From Streptococcus salivarius (GTDB lineage: Bacteria; Bacillota; Bacilli; Lactobacillales; Streptococcaceae), in NCBI RefSeq assembly GCF_000785515.1, contig NZ_CP009913.1, positions 648,001-712,000 of the forward strand: a stretch of 64,000 nt of DNA, in the 5' to 3' direction. The position numbers and the translations under genes were made by a program. The notes under the pieces were generated by a model, which saw only the letters and a program-made list of their open reading frames with translations, was not told where the DNA came from and did not search any database. The stretch's first letter is position 1, and each line of letters opens with the position of its first letter. Below are positions 42,388 through 51,446 of this stretch, piece by piece.

Positions 42388-43678
42388 CATTCAGAAGAAC
42401 GTCAACCCTAATTTCAAGGTCGTTTGGCAGTCGCAAAAGCCTTACAACGTGCTAAAAGGTGGGCGTAACTCTTTCAAGTCCTCAGTTATTGTTCTAAAAC
42501 TCGTCTATATGATGATTAAGTACATCATGAGAGGCGAAAAAGCAAACGTGGTAGTTATTCGTAAGGTGGCTAATACGATTCGTGACAGCGTGTTTAATAA
42601 GGTTCAATGGGCCATTAGTCTATTCGGTCTGGACAATCACTTTAGGGCCACTGTGAGTCCATTTAAGATAGTTCATAAACGTACTGGCTCAACGTTCTAT
42701 TTCTACGGTCAAGACGATTTCCAGAAGCTGAAATCAAACGACATTGGGAACATCATTGCCGTTTGGTATGAGGAAGCGGCTGAGTTTAACAGTGCCGAGG
42801 ACTTCGACCAGTCTAACGTGACATTCATGCGGCAAAAACATGAGAAAGCCCCGTTTGTTCAATTCTTCTGGTCGTACAACCCGCCTAGAAACCCGTATAG
42901 CTGGATAAATGAGTGGTTTGAGGATATCAAGACTAATGATAACTACCTGGCACACTCAAGCACCTATCTTGATGACAAATTAGGCTTTGTGACTGAACAA
43001 ATGCTGGAAGATATCGAACGCATTAAGCAGAATGATTACGACTATTACCGCTATCTTTATCTTGGTGAAGCGGTTGGGCTTGGGAATCAGGTTTATAACA
43101 TGAGTACGTTTCACGCCATCGACAGCTTACCGACGGACGATAGACTTATCGGAATATCGTTTGCAATGGATACAGGGCACCAACAATCAGCAACTGCATG
43201 CGGTGCTTATGGCTTGACTGCAAAAGGCAATGTGATTCTGTTAGATACATTCTATTACAGCCCTGCCGGTCAAGTTGTCAAGAAGGCGCCGAGCGAATTA
43301 ACGGTTATGATCAGCAACTTCATCGACAAGGTACTCAAACAATACCGAGTGCCTAAACTACGCATGACTATCGATAGTGCTGAAGGTGCCCTTCGAAATC
43401 AATACTTCAAGGACTTTGGCGAGAGATGGCATCCAGTCGCAAAGAAGAAGAATCAAACCATGATTGATATGGTTATCAGTCTATTAGCTGAAGGGCGTTT
43501 CTATTATCTCGATATCCCAGCTAACAAGATATTCTACGAAGAACACAAGATGTACCGTTATGACGAAAAGACGATACACAGCGACGACCCTAAAGTTATC
43601 AAAGAGGATGACCACACAGTCGATGAGTTTAAATATTTCGTATTAGATAATGCAAGAGACCTTGGTCTCAAAGCATAG
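42374..43678 (+). CDS. terL: Terminase large subunit, PBSX family
   Basis: A 434-residue packaging ATPase/nuclease. The Walker A variant GGRNSFKSS lies at residues 29-37 and the Walker B-like VWYEEAAEF near 130. The RNase H-like nuclease domain holds AMDTGHQQSA, TIDSAEG and late acidic residues (HTVDEFKYF). This is the PBSX/Terminase_3 type seen in SPP1-like phages that package by headful. It is translated in overlap with terS. Confidence 0.95.
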   Translation: MTTINIQKNVNPNFKVVWQSQKPYNVLKGGRNSFKSSVIVLKLVYMMIKYIMRGEKANVVVIRKVANTIRDSVFNKVQWAISLFGLDNHFRATVSPFKIVHKRTGSTFYFYGQDDFQKLKSNDIGNIIAVWYEEAAEFNSAEDFDQSNVTFMRQKHEKAPFVQFFWSYNPPRNPYSWINEWFEDIKTNDNYLAHSSTYLDDKLGFVTEQMLEDIERIKQNDYDYYRYLYLGEAVGLGNQVYNMSTFHAIDSLPTDDRLIGISFAMDTGHQQSATACGAYGLTAKGNVILLDTFYYSPAGQVVKKAPSELTVMISNFIDKVLKQYRVPKLRMTIDSAEGALRNQYFKDFGERWHPVAKKKNQTMIDMVISLLAEGRFYYLDIPANKIFYEEHKMYRYDEKTIHSDDPKVIKEDDHTVDEFKYFVLDNARDLGLKA

Positions 43679-43689
43679 GAGAAGGAAGA

Positions 43690-45198
43690 ATGGGAATTAT
43701 ACAGACCATTAAGGATTTTTTTAAAAGGAGTAATTATGTTATGACTAACCAAAGTCTAAACAGTATCACCGACCACCCTAAAATTGCGATTTCACCGGAA
43801 GAATACAATCGCATCATGAATAACCTACGCTATTTTGCAGGCAGCTTTGACCGTGTCAGCTATCGCGATAGCAACGGAACACAACTAAAACGTGACTTCA
43901 ATCACTTGCCTATTGGACGGACGGCATCGAAAAAAGTTGCCAGTCTTGTGTTCAATGAGCAAGCTAAGATTCAAGTCGATAACGAAACCGCTGATACATT
44001 CATCAATGAAACACTGAAGACCGACCGATTCGCAAAGAACTTTGAACGCTACCTAGAGAGCTGCCTTGCTCTTGGTGGACTTGCAATGCGCCCTTATGTT
44101 GATGAAGACCGTGTCAGAGTGTCGTTTGTACAAGCACCAGTATTCTTGCCACTACAATCAAACACACAAGATGTATCAAGTGCTGCAATCGTGACTAAAA
44201 CACTCAAGACAGAAGGCCAGAAGACTAAATACTACAGTCTAATTGAATTTCACGAGTGGACTAAGGATAGCTACACAATCACTAACGAGCTATACGAATC
44301 TGAATCTAAAACTCGTATTGGTCAACGTGTGCCTCTATCAATGCTCTATGAGGATTTAGAGGAAACTGTCACACTTAACGGGCTTACAAGACCACTATTT
44401 ACGTATCTTAAACCGCCCGGCATGAATAATAAGGACATCAACAGTCCTTTGGGCTTGTCTATCTTTGACAATGCTAAGACCACAATGGACTTCATCAATA
44501 CAACTTATGATGAATTTATGTGGGAAGTCAAGATGGGTCAGCGTAGGGTGGCAGTGCCTACTCAAATGATTAAGACTGAGTACGACACGAACGGCGAGAA
44601 GGTCACAGTCAAACGAGAATTTGAGACCGGTCACAATGTCTACGAGCAATTCGATAGCGGGGACATGGATAAAGGTATTGGTATCACTGACCTTACCACT
44701 GACATTCGCTCGGACGATTATATCAAAGCTATCAATAAAGGATTAAGTCTATTTGAGATGCAGCTAGGTGTGTCTGCTGGTATGTTTAGCTTCGATGGCA
44801 AGAGTATGAAGACTGCTACCGAGGTAGTGTCAGAACAATCGGACACATACCAAATGCGGAACTCTATTGCTACTCTTGTTGAGCAATCGTTGAAAGAACT
44901 TGTAATCTCAATCCTTGAGCTTGCCAAGGTCTATAATCTATATGCTGGTGAGATTCCGACAATGGATGAAATCAGTGTAGATTTAGACGATGGTGTATTT
45001 ACTGATCGTAACGCTGAGTTTGATTATTGGTCTAAGATGGTAGCGTCTGGGTTCGCACCGAAAGTTATGGCTATCGAAAAAACCCTCAATGTGACCGAAG
45101 AACAGGCACAAGAGATTTATCAAGCCATCAATGATGAAACTATGGTAAGTGCTGATAGTTTCAGGACAGATGAAGAGGTTGACATTTACGGGGAGTGA
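43690..45198 (+). CDS. Portal protein, SPP1 Gp6-like
   Basis: A 502-residue portal forming the dodecameric DNA channel of the capsid. It has the Phage_prot_Gp6 features: PIGRTASKKVASLVFNEQAK near residue 75, ALGGLAMRPY, and the long stem and crown helices near MKTATEVVSEQSDTYQMRNS. The acidic C-terminus is typical. GGAGAAGGA precedes the ATG, 11 bp after terL. The length equals that of portals in pac-type S. thermophilus phages such as Sfi11. Confidence 0.95.
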   Translation: MGIIQTIKDFFKRSNYVMTNQSLNSITDHPKIAISPEEYNRIMNNLRYFAGSFDRVSYRDSNGTQLKRDFNHLPIGRTASKKVASLVFNEQAKIQVDNETADTFINETLKTDRFAKNFERYLESCLALGGLAMRPYVDEDRVRVSFVQAPVFLPLQSNTQDVSSAAIVTKTLKTEGQKTKYYSLIEFHEWTKDSYTITNELYESESKTRIGQRVPLSMLYEDLEETVTLNGLTRPLFTYLKPPGMNNKDINSPLGLSIFDNAKTTMDFINTTYDEFMWEVKMGQRRVAVPTQMIKTEYDTNGEKVTVKREFETGHNVYEQFDSGDMDKGIGITDLTTDIRSDDYIKAINKGLSLFEMQLGVSAGMFSFDGKSMKTATEVVSEQSDTYQMRNSIATLVEQSLKELVISILELAKVYNLYAGEIPTMDEISVDLDDGVFTDRNAEFDYWSKMVASGFAPKVMAIEKTLNVTEEQAQEIYQAINDETMVSADSFRTDEEVDIYGE

Positions 45199-45204
45199 TA
45201 GGCT

Positions 45205-46395
45205 ATGGCTAAGAAGAAACGTATCAAATTAAACGACCAACAGTTGATGTTGATGGCTGATAACGTTTCGGACATCTATCGTCAATTATGTAACGACCTA
45301 TTCGATAATGTGGTTGAGAGATTACATGACCGTGGGACTTACTACCTTGACCAACAACCTTATCTTTGGCAACTAGAGAAGATGGCTGATGTTGGGATGT
45401 TGAATGACCACAATATCAAACTCATTGCCGAATATTCTGGCATTGCCGAGAAACAGATTCGATACATTATCGAGAATGAAGGTTATCAAGTCTATAAAGA
45501 TACTCATGCTCAGTTAAAATCGAATGCTTACGATTACAACGTCGTGAAAGACCTTATCAGCTACTCTAATCAAGCAATCCATGATGTCCATAATCTTATC
45601 AATACGACCTTACCAAAGAGTGTACAAGCAACATATAAGGACATAATCGAGACTACGGTAGCTAAAGTAATCACTGGCATGGCTACACCTCAGAAAGCCC
45701 TAGACGAAACGATAATGAAGTTTCAAGAGCGTGGATTCTATGGCTATACTGACAGAGCTGGACGAAGGCAGAGAGCTGATGCTTACGCTAGGACAGTTAT
45801 TAAGACTACTGCCAGACGTACATTCAACGAAATGCGAATGCGACCAGCTCAAGAGCTTGGTATTGATACGTTCTATTATTCCATCAAGGCAGCAGCCAGA
45901 GAAATGTGTGCCCCGCTACAAAATCAGATTGTCACGACTGGACGAGCTAGGACTGAAGAAGGTGTTAAGATATTTGCTCTTGATGATTATGGCTACGGCA
46001 AGCCAGGAGGGTGCCAAGGTGTAAACTGTGGGCACACTATGACTCCGTTCATTCCCGGTGTCAACTATATGCCAGACATTGACGATGACTTGAAGAATCT
46101 CACTGAAGAACAAGCTATCGAGAACGCTAACATCCAGAGCAAACAACGAGCTATGGAAAGAGCTATCAGAGCCTCTAAAGAGCGTCTGCACGTTGCTGAA
46201 ACGATGCACAATGAGGAATTGACCGAAAAATACAAAACAAGGCTTACAGAGCAGAAGAGAGCCTTGAAATCGTATGTTGATAAATACCAATTCTTGTATC
46301 GAGATAGAGAGCGTGAGAGATACCACGACGACCCACTGGCAAAAACTCGTGAAGCTATTAGACAACGGGATATGTTGGCAAAAAAACACGCTTAA
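45205..46395 (+). CDS. Minor head protein, MuF/Phage_min_cap2 type
   Basis: A 396-residue minor capsid protein. The N-terminal helical half binds the portal in related phages. The central segment YARTVIKTTARRTFNEMRM and the Cys/His-containing region (CAPLQNQIV, GGCQGVNCGHTMTPFIPG) are typical of Phage_min_cap2. The C-terminal third is a charged coiled coil. It follows the portal by 6 bp. Confidence 0.9.
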   Translation: MAKKKRIKLNDQQLMLMADNVSDIYRQLCNDLFDNVVERLHDRGTYYLDQQPYLWQLEKMADVGMLNDHNIKLIAEYSGIAEKQIRYIIENEGYQVYKDTHAQLKSNAYDYNVVKDLISYSNQAIHDVHNLINTTLPKSVQATYKDIIETTVAKVITGMATPQKALDETIMKFQERGFYGYTDRAGRRQRADAYARTVIKTTARRTFNEMRMRPAQELGIDTFYYSIKAAAREMCAPLQNQIVTTGRARTEEGVKIFALDDYGYGKPGGCQGVNCGHTMTPFIPGVNYMPDIDDDLKNLTEEQAIENANIQSKQRAMERAIRASKERLHVAETMHNEELTEKYKTRLTEQKRALKSYVDKYQFLYRDRERERYHDDPLAKTREAIRQRDMLAKKHA

Positions 46396-46592
46396 AAAGC
46401 GTAAACTAGTATTATTAACAATACTACGTATAGACATGGATTATAGAAAGATGGTGATCCAATTCTTGACTCGTAGGAACAGACTACTAATAAAACCGTA
46501 TCAATTTGATGCGGTTTTTCTTTTTGACCTGTCGAACGTCGTAAAACTAGGCAAATTCAGTCCCTTGGACGTAAAACGAAGGAGTTTTAAAC
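46396..46592 (+). terminator. Gap with hairpin and terminator before the scaffold gene
   Basis: A hairpin TAGTATT/AATACTA (46407-46426) is followed by a strong terminator. Its arms are AAAACCGTATCA (46492-46503) and TGATGCGGTTTT (46508-46519), followed by T residues. No ORF was found in the 197 bp. It may tune the level of head proteins by partial termination, although a fresh promoter was not recognised. Confidence 0.7.
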
Positions 46593-47210
46593 ATGAGTTT
46601 GAAACGTGACATGTTAGTTGAAGCTGGTATTACAGATAAAGCAGTTATTGATTCCTTAATGAATGCGTACGGTTCTGGGATTGAGAACGCCAAAACACAA
46701 GCTAAATCTGAATTACAAGCTGAAAACGACAGCCTTAAACAACAACTTGAGCAACAAAGCCAAGCACTCAACGACTTGCAAGCCAAAGATGGAGCAAGTG
46801 AGGAACTCAAACAACAATTGACGGACTTACAAGCTAAATTTGACGCTTACAAGTCAGAGAATGAAGCTAACCTTGCTCAAGTTACAAAATCGAACGCTAT
46901 TCGTCTGGCATTGAAGGATGTGGACGCTCACAATTCAGACGACCTTGCTAAATTCATCAATTTTGACGAAATCGAACTTGATGAAGCTGGTAAACCCAAA
47001 CTAGACAAGGTTATTAAGGGATTGAAAGAGACAAGTCCTTATCTTTTCAAACAAGAGGAACAAGCGGCACAACCTAAAATCTTTGCTGGTGGCAATCCAT
47101 CTGCTAGTCAGAACGGTCTCACTAAAGAAGATTTTAAACGTATGGGTATCAATGAGCGTCAAGAACTCTTTGATAAAGACCCAGAACTCTATCAACAACT
47201 GAAAGGATGA
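46593..47210 (+). CDS. Capsid scaffold protein (GP20 type)
   Basis: A 205-residue, highly charged protein with a coiled coil (~35-105) and a C-terminal region ending in KDPELYQQLKG. It matches Phage_GP20 scaffold proteins (MLVEAGITDKAVIDSLMNAYG start). It guides procapsid assembly and is then removed. AAGGAG precedes the ATG. It lies directly upstream of the capsid gene, as expected. Confidence 0.92.
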   Translation: MSLKRDMLVEAGITDKAVIDSLMNAYGSGIENAKTQAKSELQAENDSLKQQLEQQSQALNDLQAKDGASEELKQQLTDLQAKFDAYKSENEANLAQVTKSNAIRLALKDVDAHNSDDLAKFINFDEIELDEAGKPKLDKVIKGLKETSPYLFKQEEQAAQPKIFAGGNPSASQNGLTKEDFKRMGINERQELFDKDPELYQQLKG

Positions 47211-47218
47211 TTTAATCT

Positions 47219-48064
47219 ATGGTTCTTGGAACAACAACGACTGCACAAGTCATCAACCCACAGGTAATGGCTGACATGGTTTCAGCTAAATTGCCTAAAC
47301 TTATCAAATTCACACCACTAGCAGTAGTGGAGACAACTCTTGTAGGTCGTCCAGGGGATGAACTTACAGTTCCACAATGGACGTATTCTGGTGATGCCAC
47401 TGAAATTACTGAAGGGCAATCAATCCCAATCGACCAACTTGGCACTAAAGAAACAAAAATGAAGATCAAACAAGCTGGTAAAGCTATTGAAATCACTGAT
47501 AAAGCTGCCCTTGTAGGACACGGCAACGTTTACGGTGAAGCTACTAATCAGATTGCTTTGGCCATTGCTAACAAGGTCGATAACGATATCGTCGAGGTTG
47601 CTAAAACTGCAACACAAAACATTACTGAAGCCCCTGTTTCAGTAGCGAACATCGACAAAGCCTTGGAAATCTTCGCAGACGAAGAAGACGCTCGCTATGT
47701 GGCACTTATCAATCCGAAAGACGCTATTAAATTGCGTGCTGACGCTGGTCAAAACTGGTTGAAAGGTTCAGAAGTTGGTGCTGATGTTGTCGTTTCTGGT
47801 ACTTTCGGTGAAGTTGCTGGCGTGCAAATCGTTCGCACTAAGAAAGTTGAAGAAGGAAAAGGCTTCCTCGTTAAAGTTTCTTCACTTCAAACAGACACAG
47901 ACGATGACGCTAAATACGGTGCATTCGTGATCAACTTGAAACGTGATGTCATGATTGAGAATGACCGTGACATTTTGAAGAAAACTACTGTTTATTCTGG
48001 TGATGAATACTACGGTGTTTATCTCTACGATGATTCAAAAGTCGTTAAATTCGGAGGTGCTTAA
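47219..48064 (+). CDS. Major capsid protein (N4-gp56 type)
   Basis: A 281-residue HK97-fold capsid protein. The N4-gp56/P22-like pattern includes AQVINPQVMADMVSAKL at the start, GDELTVPQW, the long spine helix (QIALAIANKVDNDIVEVA) and the axial domain with YVALINPKDAIKLR. GAAAGGATG precedes the ATG. Its stop overlaps the next ATG by 1 bp. Confidence 0.93.
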   Translation: MVLGTTTTAQVINPQVMADMVSAKLPKLIKFTPLAVVETTLVGRPGDELTVPQWTYSGDATEITEGQSIPIDQLGTKETKMKIKQAGKAIEITDKAALVGHGNVYGEATNQIALAIANKVDNDIVEVAKTATQNITEAPVSVANIDKALEIFADEEDARYVALINPKDAIKLRADAGQNWLKGSEVGADVVVSGTFGEVAGVQIVRTKKVEEGKGFLVKVSSLQTDTDDDAKYGAFVINLKRDVMIENDRDILKKTTVYSGDEYYGVYLYDDSKVVKFGGA

Positions 48065-48249
48065 TGGGTATGCTAATGCGTCGTCACACTATCGCCGAGC
48101 AAGATGCACCCGTTAATGACGTTAAAGAAGAAGTAACTGAAACACTAGAAGACAAGACTGTTGCTGATTTGCGAGTTATCGCACAGCAACGTGGTCTTAC
48201 TGGCATTTCCACGCTGACTAAAGCGGAACTTGTAGACCTCCTAAAATAA
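48064..48249 (+). CDS. Small protein with Rho-N/SAP-like domain in head region
   Basis: A 61-residue protein. The C-terminal ~35 residues (TVADLRVIAQQRGLTGIS, TKAELVDLLK) form a helix-extended-helix unit of the SAP/Rho N-terminal type, a nucleic-acid or protein contact module. Such short proteins are common between capsid and connector genes. The start overlaps the capsid stop (TAATG). Confidence 0.75.
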   Translation: MGMLMRRHTIAEQDAPVNDVKEEVTETLEDKTVADLRVIAQQRGLTGISTLTKAELVDLLK

Positions 48250-48267
48250 CGAAAAGGAGGTGGTTAA

Positions 48268-48657
48268 ATGACATATTTAACCGAAACAGAATTTTTAAAA
48301 CTTGGTTTCGAAGACGTAAAAGACTTTGAAACGCTATCAGCTAGAGCAAGACTCATTATTGATTTGTATATCAAGAACTTCTACGACTTCACCGATTTTG
48401 AGACAGATTTTGAACCACGAAGACAAGCGGTTAAGAAGGCGGTAGCTTATCAAATCGCTTATCTTGATTCAAGCGGTGTTATGACTGCCGAGGATAAGAC
48501 ATCGCTGGCAAGCATGACTGTCGGACGTACTCATGTAAGCTATCAGAACGGCTCTAAATCGTCTAACGGCGGTCAGAAGTACAATCTATCCCTTGACGCT
48601 CTAAACTGGCTGACATTGGCTGGATTTGGTTGTAAGGCGGTGGGCTATGATAGATAA
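48268..48657 (+). CDS. Head-tail connector protein
   Basis: A 129-residue protein of the phage head-tail connector type (YLTETEFLKLGFEDVKDFETLSARA then a predicted helical bundle with AVKKAVAYQIAYLDSSG). It forms the adaptor below the portal. AAAGGAGGTGG precedes the ATG. It overlaps the next gene by 11 bp. Confidence 0.85.
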   Translation: MTYLTETEFLKLGFEDVKDFETLSARARLIIDLYIKNFYDFTDFETDFEPRRQAVKKAVAYQIAYLDSSGVMTAEDKTSLASMTVGRTHVSYQNGSKSSNGGQKYNLSLDALNWLTLAGFGCKAVGYDR

Positions 48658-48982
48658 ACGCATGTTAGTTGATACTGTCACGATTCAAAAACCAGCGGGA
48701 GAGAAGGATGGTTGGGGAAAAGTAACATATGAAGAGCCCAAAACACTTAAACCCGTTAGATTTGATAGGGCTGTATCTCACACCGGCAGTGGTCAAAATC
48801 GAACTGAGAATAATTTTTCAGTCCTCATGATCTATCCGAAATACACACCCATTGAGTTGGATGATAGTTGGTTGAATGGTCGAGTAAATGACACTCACCG
48901 AGACTACATCATCCGTAAAATTATTCCTCAATATCATCCGTTTAAGCACACTATCTTGTGTTATGAAGTCGAGGTGATTTGA
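48647..48982 (+). CDS. Head closure/stopper-like minor capsid protein
   Basis: A 111-residue beta-rich protein (DTVTIQKPAGEKDGWGKVTY, YIIRKIIPQYHPF) resembling the minor capsid/head closure proteins of SPP1-like phages. ATG 48647 is chosen, with AAGGCGGTGG upstream; an in-frame alternative start lies 21 bp earlier. Its stop overlaps the next ATG (TGATG). Confidence 0.8.
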   Translation: MIDKRMLVDTVTIQKPAGEKDGWGKVTYEEPKTLKPVRFDRAVSHTGSGQNRTENNFSVLMIYPKYTPIELDDSWLNGRVNDTHRDYIIRKIIPQYHPFKHTILCYEVEVI

Positions 48983-49377
48983 TGGGTGCTGATGTAACTA
49001 TCAAGGTAGATTTGCAGGGGCTTGAAAAGAAATGCAGTCCTGAAGCGGTCAGACGTGGACAGATTGCCATGAGTAATCAAATGCTCTTGGACATGAACAA
49101 GTACACACCAGTCCAGTCGGGACACTTGCGAGGTAGCGGACACTCTAACGTTGATACGTTGGTATGGTCAACACCTTATGCACGAATTAGGTTCTACAAT
49201 CGTAGGCTTAAATTATTCTTTTCAGAGAAACAACGTAAGTTTTTCTTTGCGAATAAGGACAGACTGCTAGCACAGAAACCGAAGCCCGGCACCGGTGGGC
49301 GTTGGGATAAAAAGGCTGCTGCCAAACACAGTAAACAGTGGGGGCAAGTAGCAATTAGAGCAATGGGAGTTAGATAG
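48982..49377 (+). CDS. Minor capsid protein, HK97 gp10-like
   Basis: A 131-residue protein with features of the gp10/minor-capsid adaptor family: the segment YTPVQSGHLRGSGH is typical (tail-proximal proteins with PxxTGxLR-like motif). A basic C-terminus with GGRWDKKAAAKH follows. GAGGTG lies 5 nt before ATG 48982; a TTG one codon earlier is less likely. Confidence 0.82.
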   Translation: MGADVTIKVDLQGLEKKCSPEAVRRGQIAMSNQMLLDMNKYTPVQSGHLRGSGHSNVDTLVWSTPYARIRFYNRRLKLFFSEKQRKFFFANKDRLLAQKPKPGTGGRWDKKAAAKHSKQWGQVAIRAMGVR

Positions 49378-49781
49378 TGAATAACAATGATTTTTCAGAG
49401 GTGTTAAAAGATTTTCTAGCTGGTCTAGGCTTGCCACTAACACCTCGACTAGATTACCTAAACGAAGGTGAAGACTTGGTAATATACGCATTGCCCGGCG
49501 GCAAGGTTGAAGACGAAGATATGGCTGGCACACAGATTCTGTCGCTGCCTTACGAAATCGCCATTAAATCAAAAGACCAACAAAAAGTGAACGCAACACT
49601 TTGGAAAATCAACACTGAGCTTTCCAAAATCGGTCTTGAATTACCAAGTTTAAACAATTCTTACACATTCTTGTCATTGAAAGTTGAGACACCGAGCCTT
49701 AACGATGTCAATGACCAAGACTATTACATTTACTTGCTAGACTTGCAAGCAACTATTGAAGTAGAAAGGAGCCTTAATTAA
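49377..49781 (+). CDS. Tail terminator-like minor capsid protein
   Basis: A 134-residue protein with a GTG start (49377) overlapping the previous stop. Predicted alpha/beta mix with DFLAGLGLPLTPRLDYL and LLDLQATIEVE at the end, as in the minor capsid protein before the tail tube in related phages. Position just before the major tail protein supports a tail terminator role. Confidence 0.75.
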   Translation: MNNNDFSEVLKDFLAGLGLPLTPRLDYLNEGEDLVIYALPGGKVEDEDMAGTQILSLPYEIAIKSKDQQKVNATLWKINTELSKIGLELPSLNNSYTFLSLKVETPSLNDVNDQDYYIYLLDLQATIEVERSLN

Positions 49782-50360
49782 ATGGCTAAATTTAAAAATG
49801 CGATTCGCAAACACTATATCGCACCTTACGACCCAGAACATCCAGACACTCCACCAACTGATGACAAATATATGTGGATTGCCAAGGGCATCAAAGAATC
49901 TGCACCAGAGAACGACGCAGAAGACGATGACGTGGCATACTTTGACGGCGATGGTACAAAAGAAAAAGTTATTACTTCAAAATCTCGTGGGCGCTCATTC
50001 GAAGGCCACCGTGATTATGCTGACAAAGCTCAAAACTTTGTTGTAGACAAGGAAGATGCCGTAGCTGACGACCTTATCGTTTGGTACAAAGAAGTTACCG
50101 CTGATGGTAAAACTTACAAAGAAGGCCTTGCACGACTTTCTGAAATCGAAATCGGTGACGGTGAAGCGTCAGAGCTTGAAACAATCAAGTTTCAAGTTAA
50201 CTGGTCTCGCACACCAGAGAAACACGACATCAGTGGCACACCAGTAGCGGCTGCCGCAGCTTCTGGCACTGGTTCAGAAACTTCTGGACGTACAGCGTCA
50301 CCAGAACCTAGTCGTTCTGGTGCTTCATCAGAAACTGGTACACCGGGAATCGGTGGGTAA
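49782..50360 (+). CDS. Major tail tube protein with low-complexity C-terminal tail
   Basis: A 192-residue tail tube subunit. The N-terminal ~150 residues (MWIAKGIKES, VITSKSRGRSFEGHRDYADK, ETIKFQVNWSRTPEKHDISGT) are a compact beta domain. The last ~40 residues are a Ser/Gly/Ala/Pro/Thr-rich flexible tail (GTGSETSGRTASPEPS), presumably exposed on the tail surface. AAAGGAG precedes the ATG. A strong terminator follows. Confidence 0.88.
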   Translation: MAKFKNAIRKHYIAPYDPEHPDTPPTDDKYMWIAKGIKESAPENDAEDDDVAYFDGDGTKEKVITSKSRGRSFEGHRDYADKAQNFVVDKEDAVADDLIVWYKEVTADGKTYKEGLARLSEIEIGDGEASELETIKFQVNWSRTPEKHDISGTPVAAAAASGTGSETSGRTASPEPSRSGASSETGTPGIGG

Positions 50361-50392
50361 TCACTAATTAAATAAAACAAGATAAGACAACT

Positions 50393-50428
50393 AAGAGGGT
50401 GGGGTTTAGCCCTTACCCTCTTTTTTTC
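50393..50428 (+). terminator. Terminator after the major tail protein gene
   Basis: AAGAGGGT pairs with ACCCTCTT, with an inner GGG/CCC, followed by seven T residues. It probably lowers transcription of the genes beyond the abundant tail tube. Confidence 0.85.
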
Positions 50429-50450
50429 GTATTAAAGGAGAAGTAACAAC

Positions 50451-50813
50451 ATGGTAGTAATTAAAAAACGTAGCAATGTCATCCCTGTCGATTTCGGTGA
50501 GTTCCAACTTAATTTCCCGATGTCAGATAGCAATATAAAGCGCATGGAAGAAGTCGGGAAAGAATTGGAAGCTAGGAGCCTAGCGATCCAAGGTACAGAC
50601 AACAAGGCTGCAATTGATGCGGCAACGGAGTTTGTGAAAGAAGGTTTTACACAAATCTTTGACAATGAAGAAGCATTTAATCTTGTCTATGCGTTTTCGG
50701 GTGAATCAACAAATATTGCCATGTTCTATCTGATTGAAACTATTACCGGCATTCGTTCTGAATTTGAGAATCAAAACTCAAAGGCAGCCTTCGATAAATA
50801 TTTGGCTGAGTAA
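50451..50813 (+). CDS. Tail assembly chaperone
   Basis: A 120-residue protein in the position of gpG-type tail chaperones, between tail tube and tape measure. It starts VIPVDFGEFQLNFPMSDSNIKRMEEVGKE and is largely helical. AAAGGAGAA precedes the ATG. The following Gp15 gene has its own start 2 bp past this stop, so no programmed frameshift is needed. Confidence 0.8.
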   Translation: MVVIKKRSNVIPVDFGEFQLNFPMSDSNIKRMEEVGKELEARSLAIQGTDNKAAIDAATEFVKEGFTQIFDNEEAFNLVYAFSGESTNIAMFYLIETITGIRSEFENQNSKAAFDKYLAE

Positions 50814-50815
50814 TC

Positions 50816-51430
50816 ATGCTAGATCTATCACGAAAACTAACAGACAAGTTAGTAATCGATGATGAAGAATTTCCTCTTAATCTGTCGTTTGATAATGTTC
50901 TACGGCTCTTTGAGATGTGGAGGGATGAAGACGTCCCAGAGTTTGTTAAACCACACTTTGGCATTCGTATTTTGACTGGTGAGAACTTGGAAGATTTCAC
51001 TGTCGAGGAAATGTCCGAGGTGTTCAACGAGGTTTTCGAAGAACATATCAGCCTTTCAACAGTCGAGGACAACCATGTCGAGTATGACTTGGCAGGAAAC
51101 CCTATGAAGACTACTGCAAGCAATGGCAAGCAAGAGCAGGCGCCTTATGATATTCGGTTCGATGGTGACTACATCTATGCGTCATTCTTGCAAGCCTATG
51201 GCATTGATTTATTCGACGTCCAAGGCAAGCTTCACTGGAAGAAATTCAACGCTCTACTTTCTGGGCTACCAGAGGGCACCAAGTTCATGGAAGTTATCAA
51301 AATCCGGAAATGGAAACCACAAAAGGGCGACTCAGCAGAGTACAAAGAGGAAATGCGTAGACTTCAGAAAGATTATGCTCTCCCTTACGAGATTGTCGAG
51401 GAAGAAGAGGAATACGAAGAAGAATTTTAG
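50816..51430 (+). CDS. Bacteriophage Gp15 family tail assembly protein
   Basis: A 204-residue protein of the Gp15 family: LVIDDEEFPLNLSFDNVLRLFEM near the start, a central APYDIRFDGDYIYASFLQAYGIDL and LHWKKFNALLSGLPEGTKF. The tail is strongly acidic (EEEEEYEEEF). It acts with the tape measure during tail assembly. It begins 3 bp after the chaperone stop; a TGA in its frame just upstream rules out a simple fusion. Confidence 0.9.
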   Translation: MLDLSRKLTDKLVIDDEEFPLNLSFDNVLRLFEMWRDEDVPEFVKPHFGIRILTGENLEDFTVEEMSEVFNEVFEEHISLSTVEDNHVEYDLAGNPMKTTASNGKQEQAPYDIRFDGDYIYASFLQAYGIDLFDVQGKLHWKKFNALLSGLPEGTKFMEVIKIRKWKPQKGDSAEYKEEMRRLQKDYALPYEIVEEEEEYEEEF

Positions 51431-51446
51431 AAAGGAGGGGTAATCT

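Noticed and set aside
46430-46500. A possible tRNA or gene fragment between the MuF-like gene and the scaffold gene
   Set aside because: No cloverleaf pairing or ORF with a ribosome site; only a hairpin and a terminator are supported.
50780-50830. Programmed frameshift joining the tail chaperone to the Gp15 gene
   Set aside because: The second frame has a TGA just before its own ATG and no slippery heptamer was seen; the genes are separated by 2 bp.
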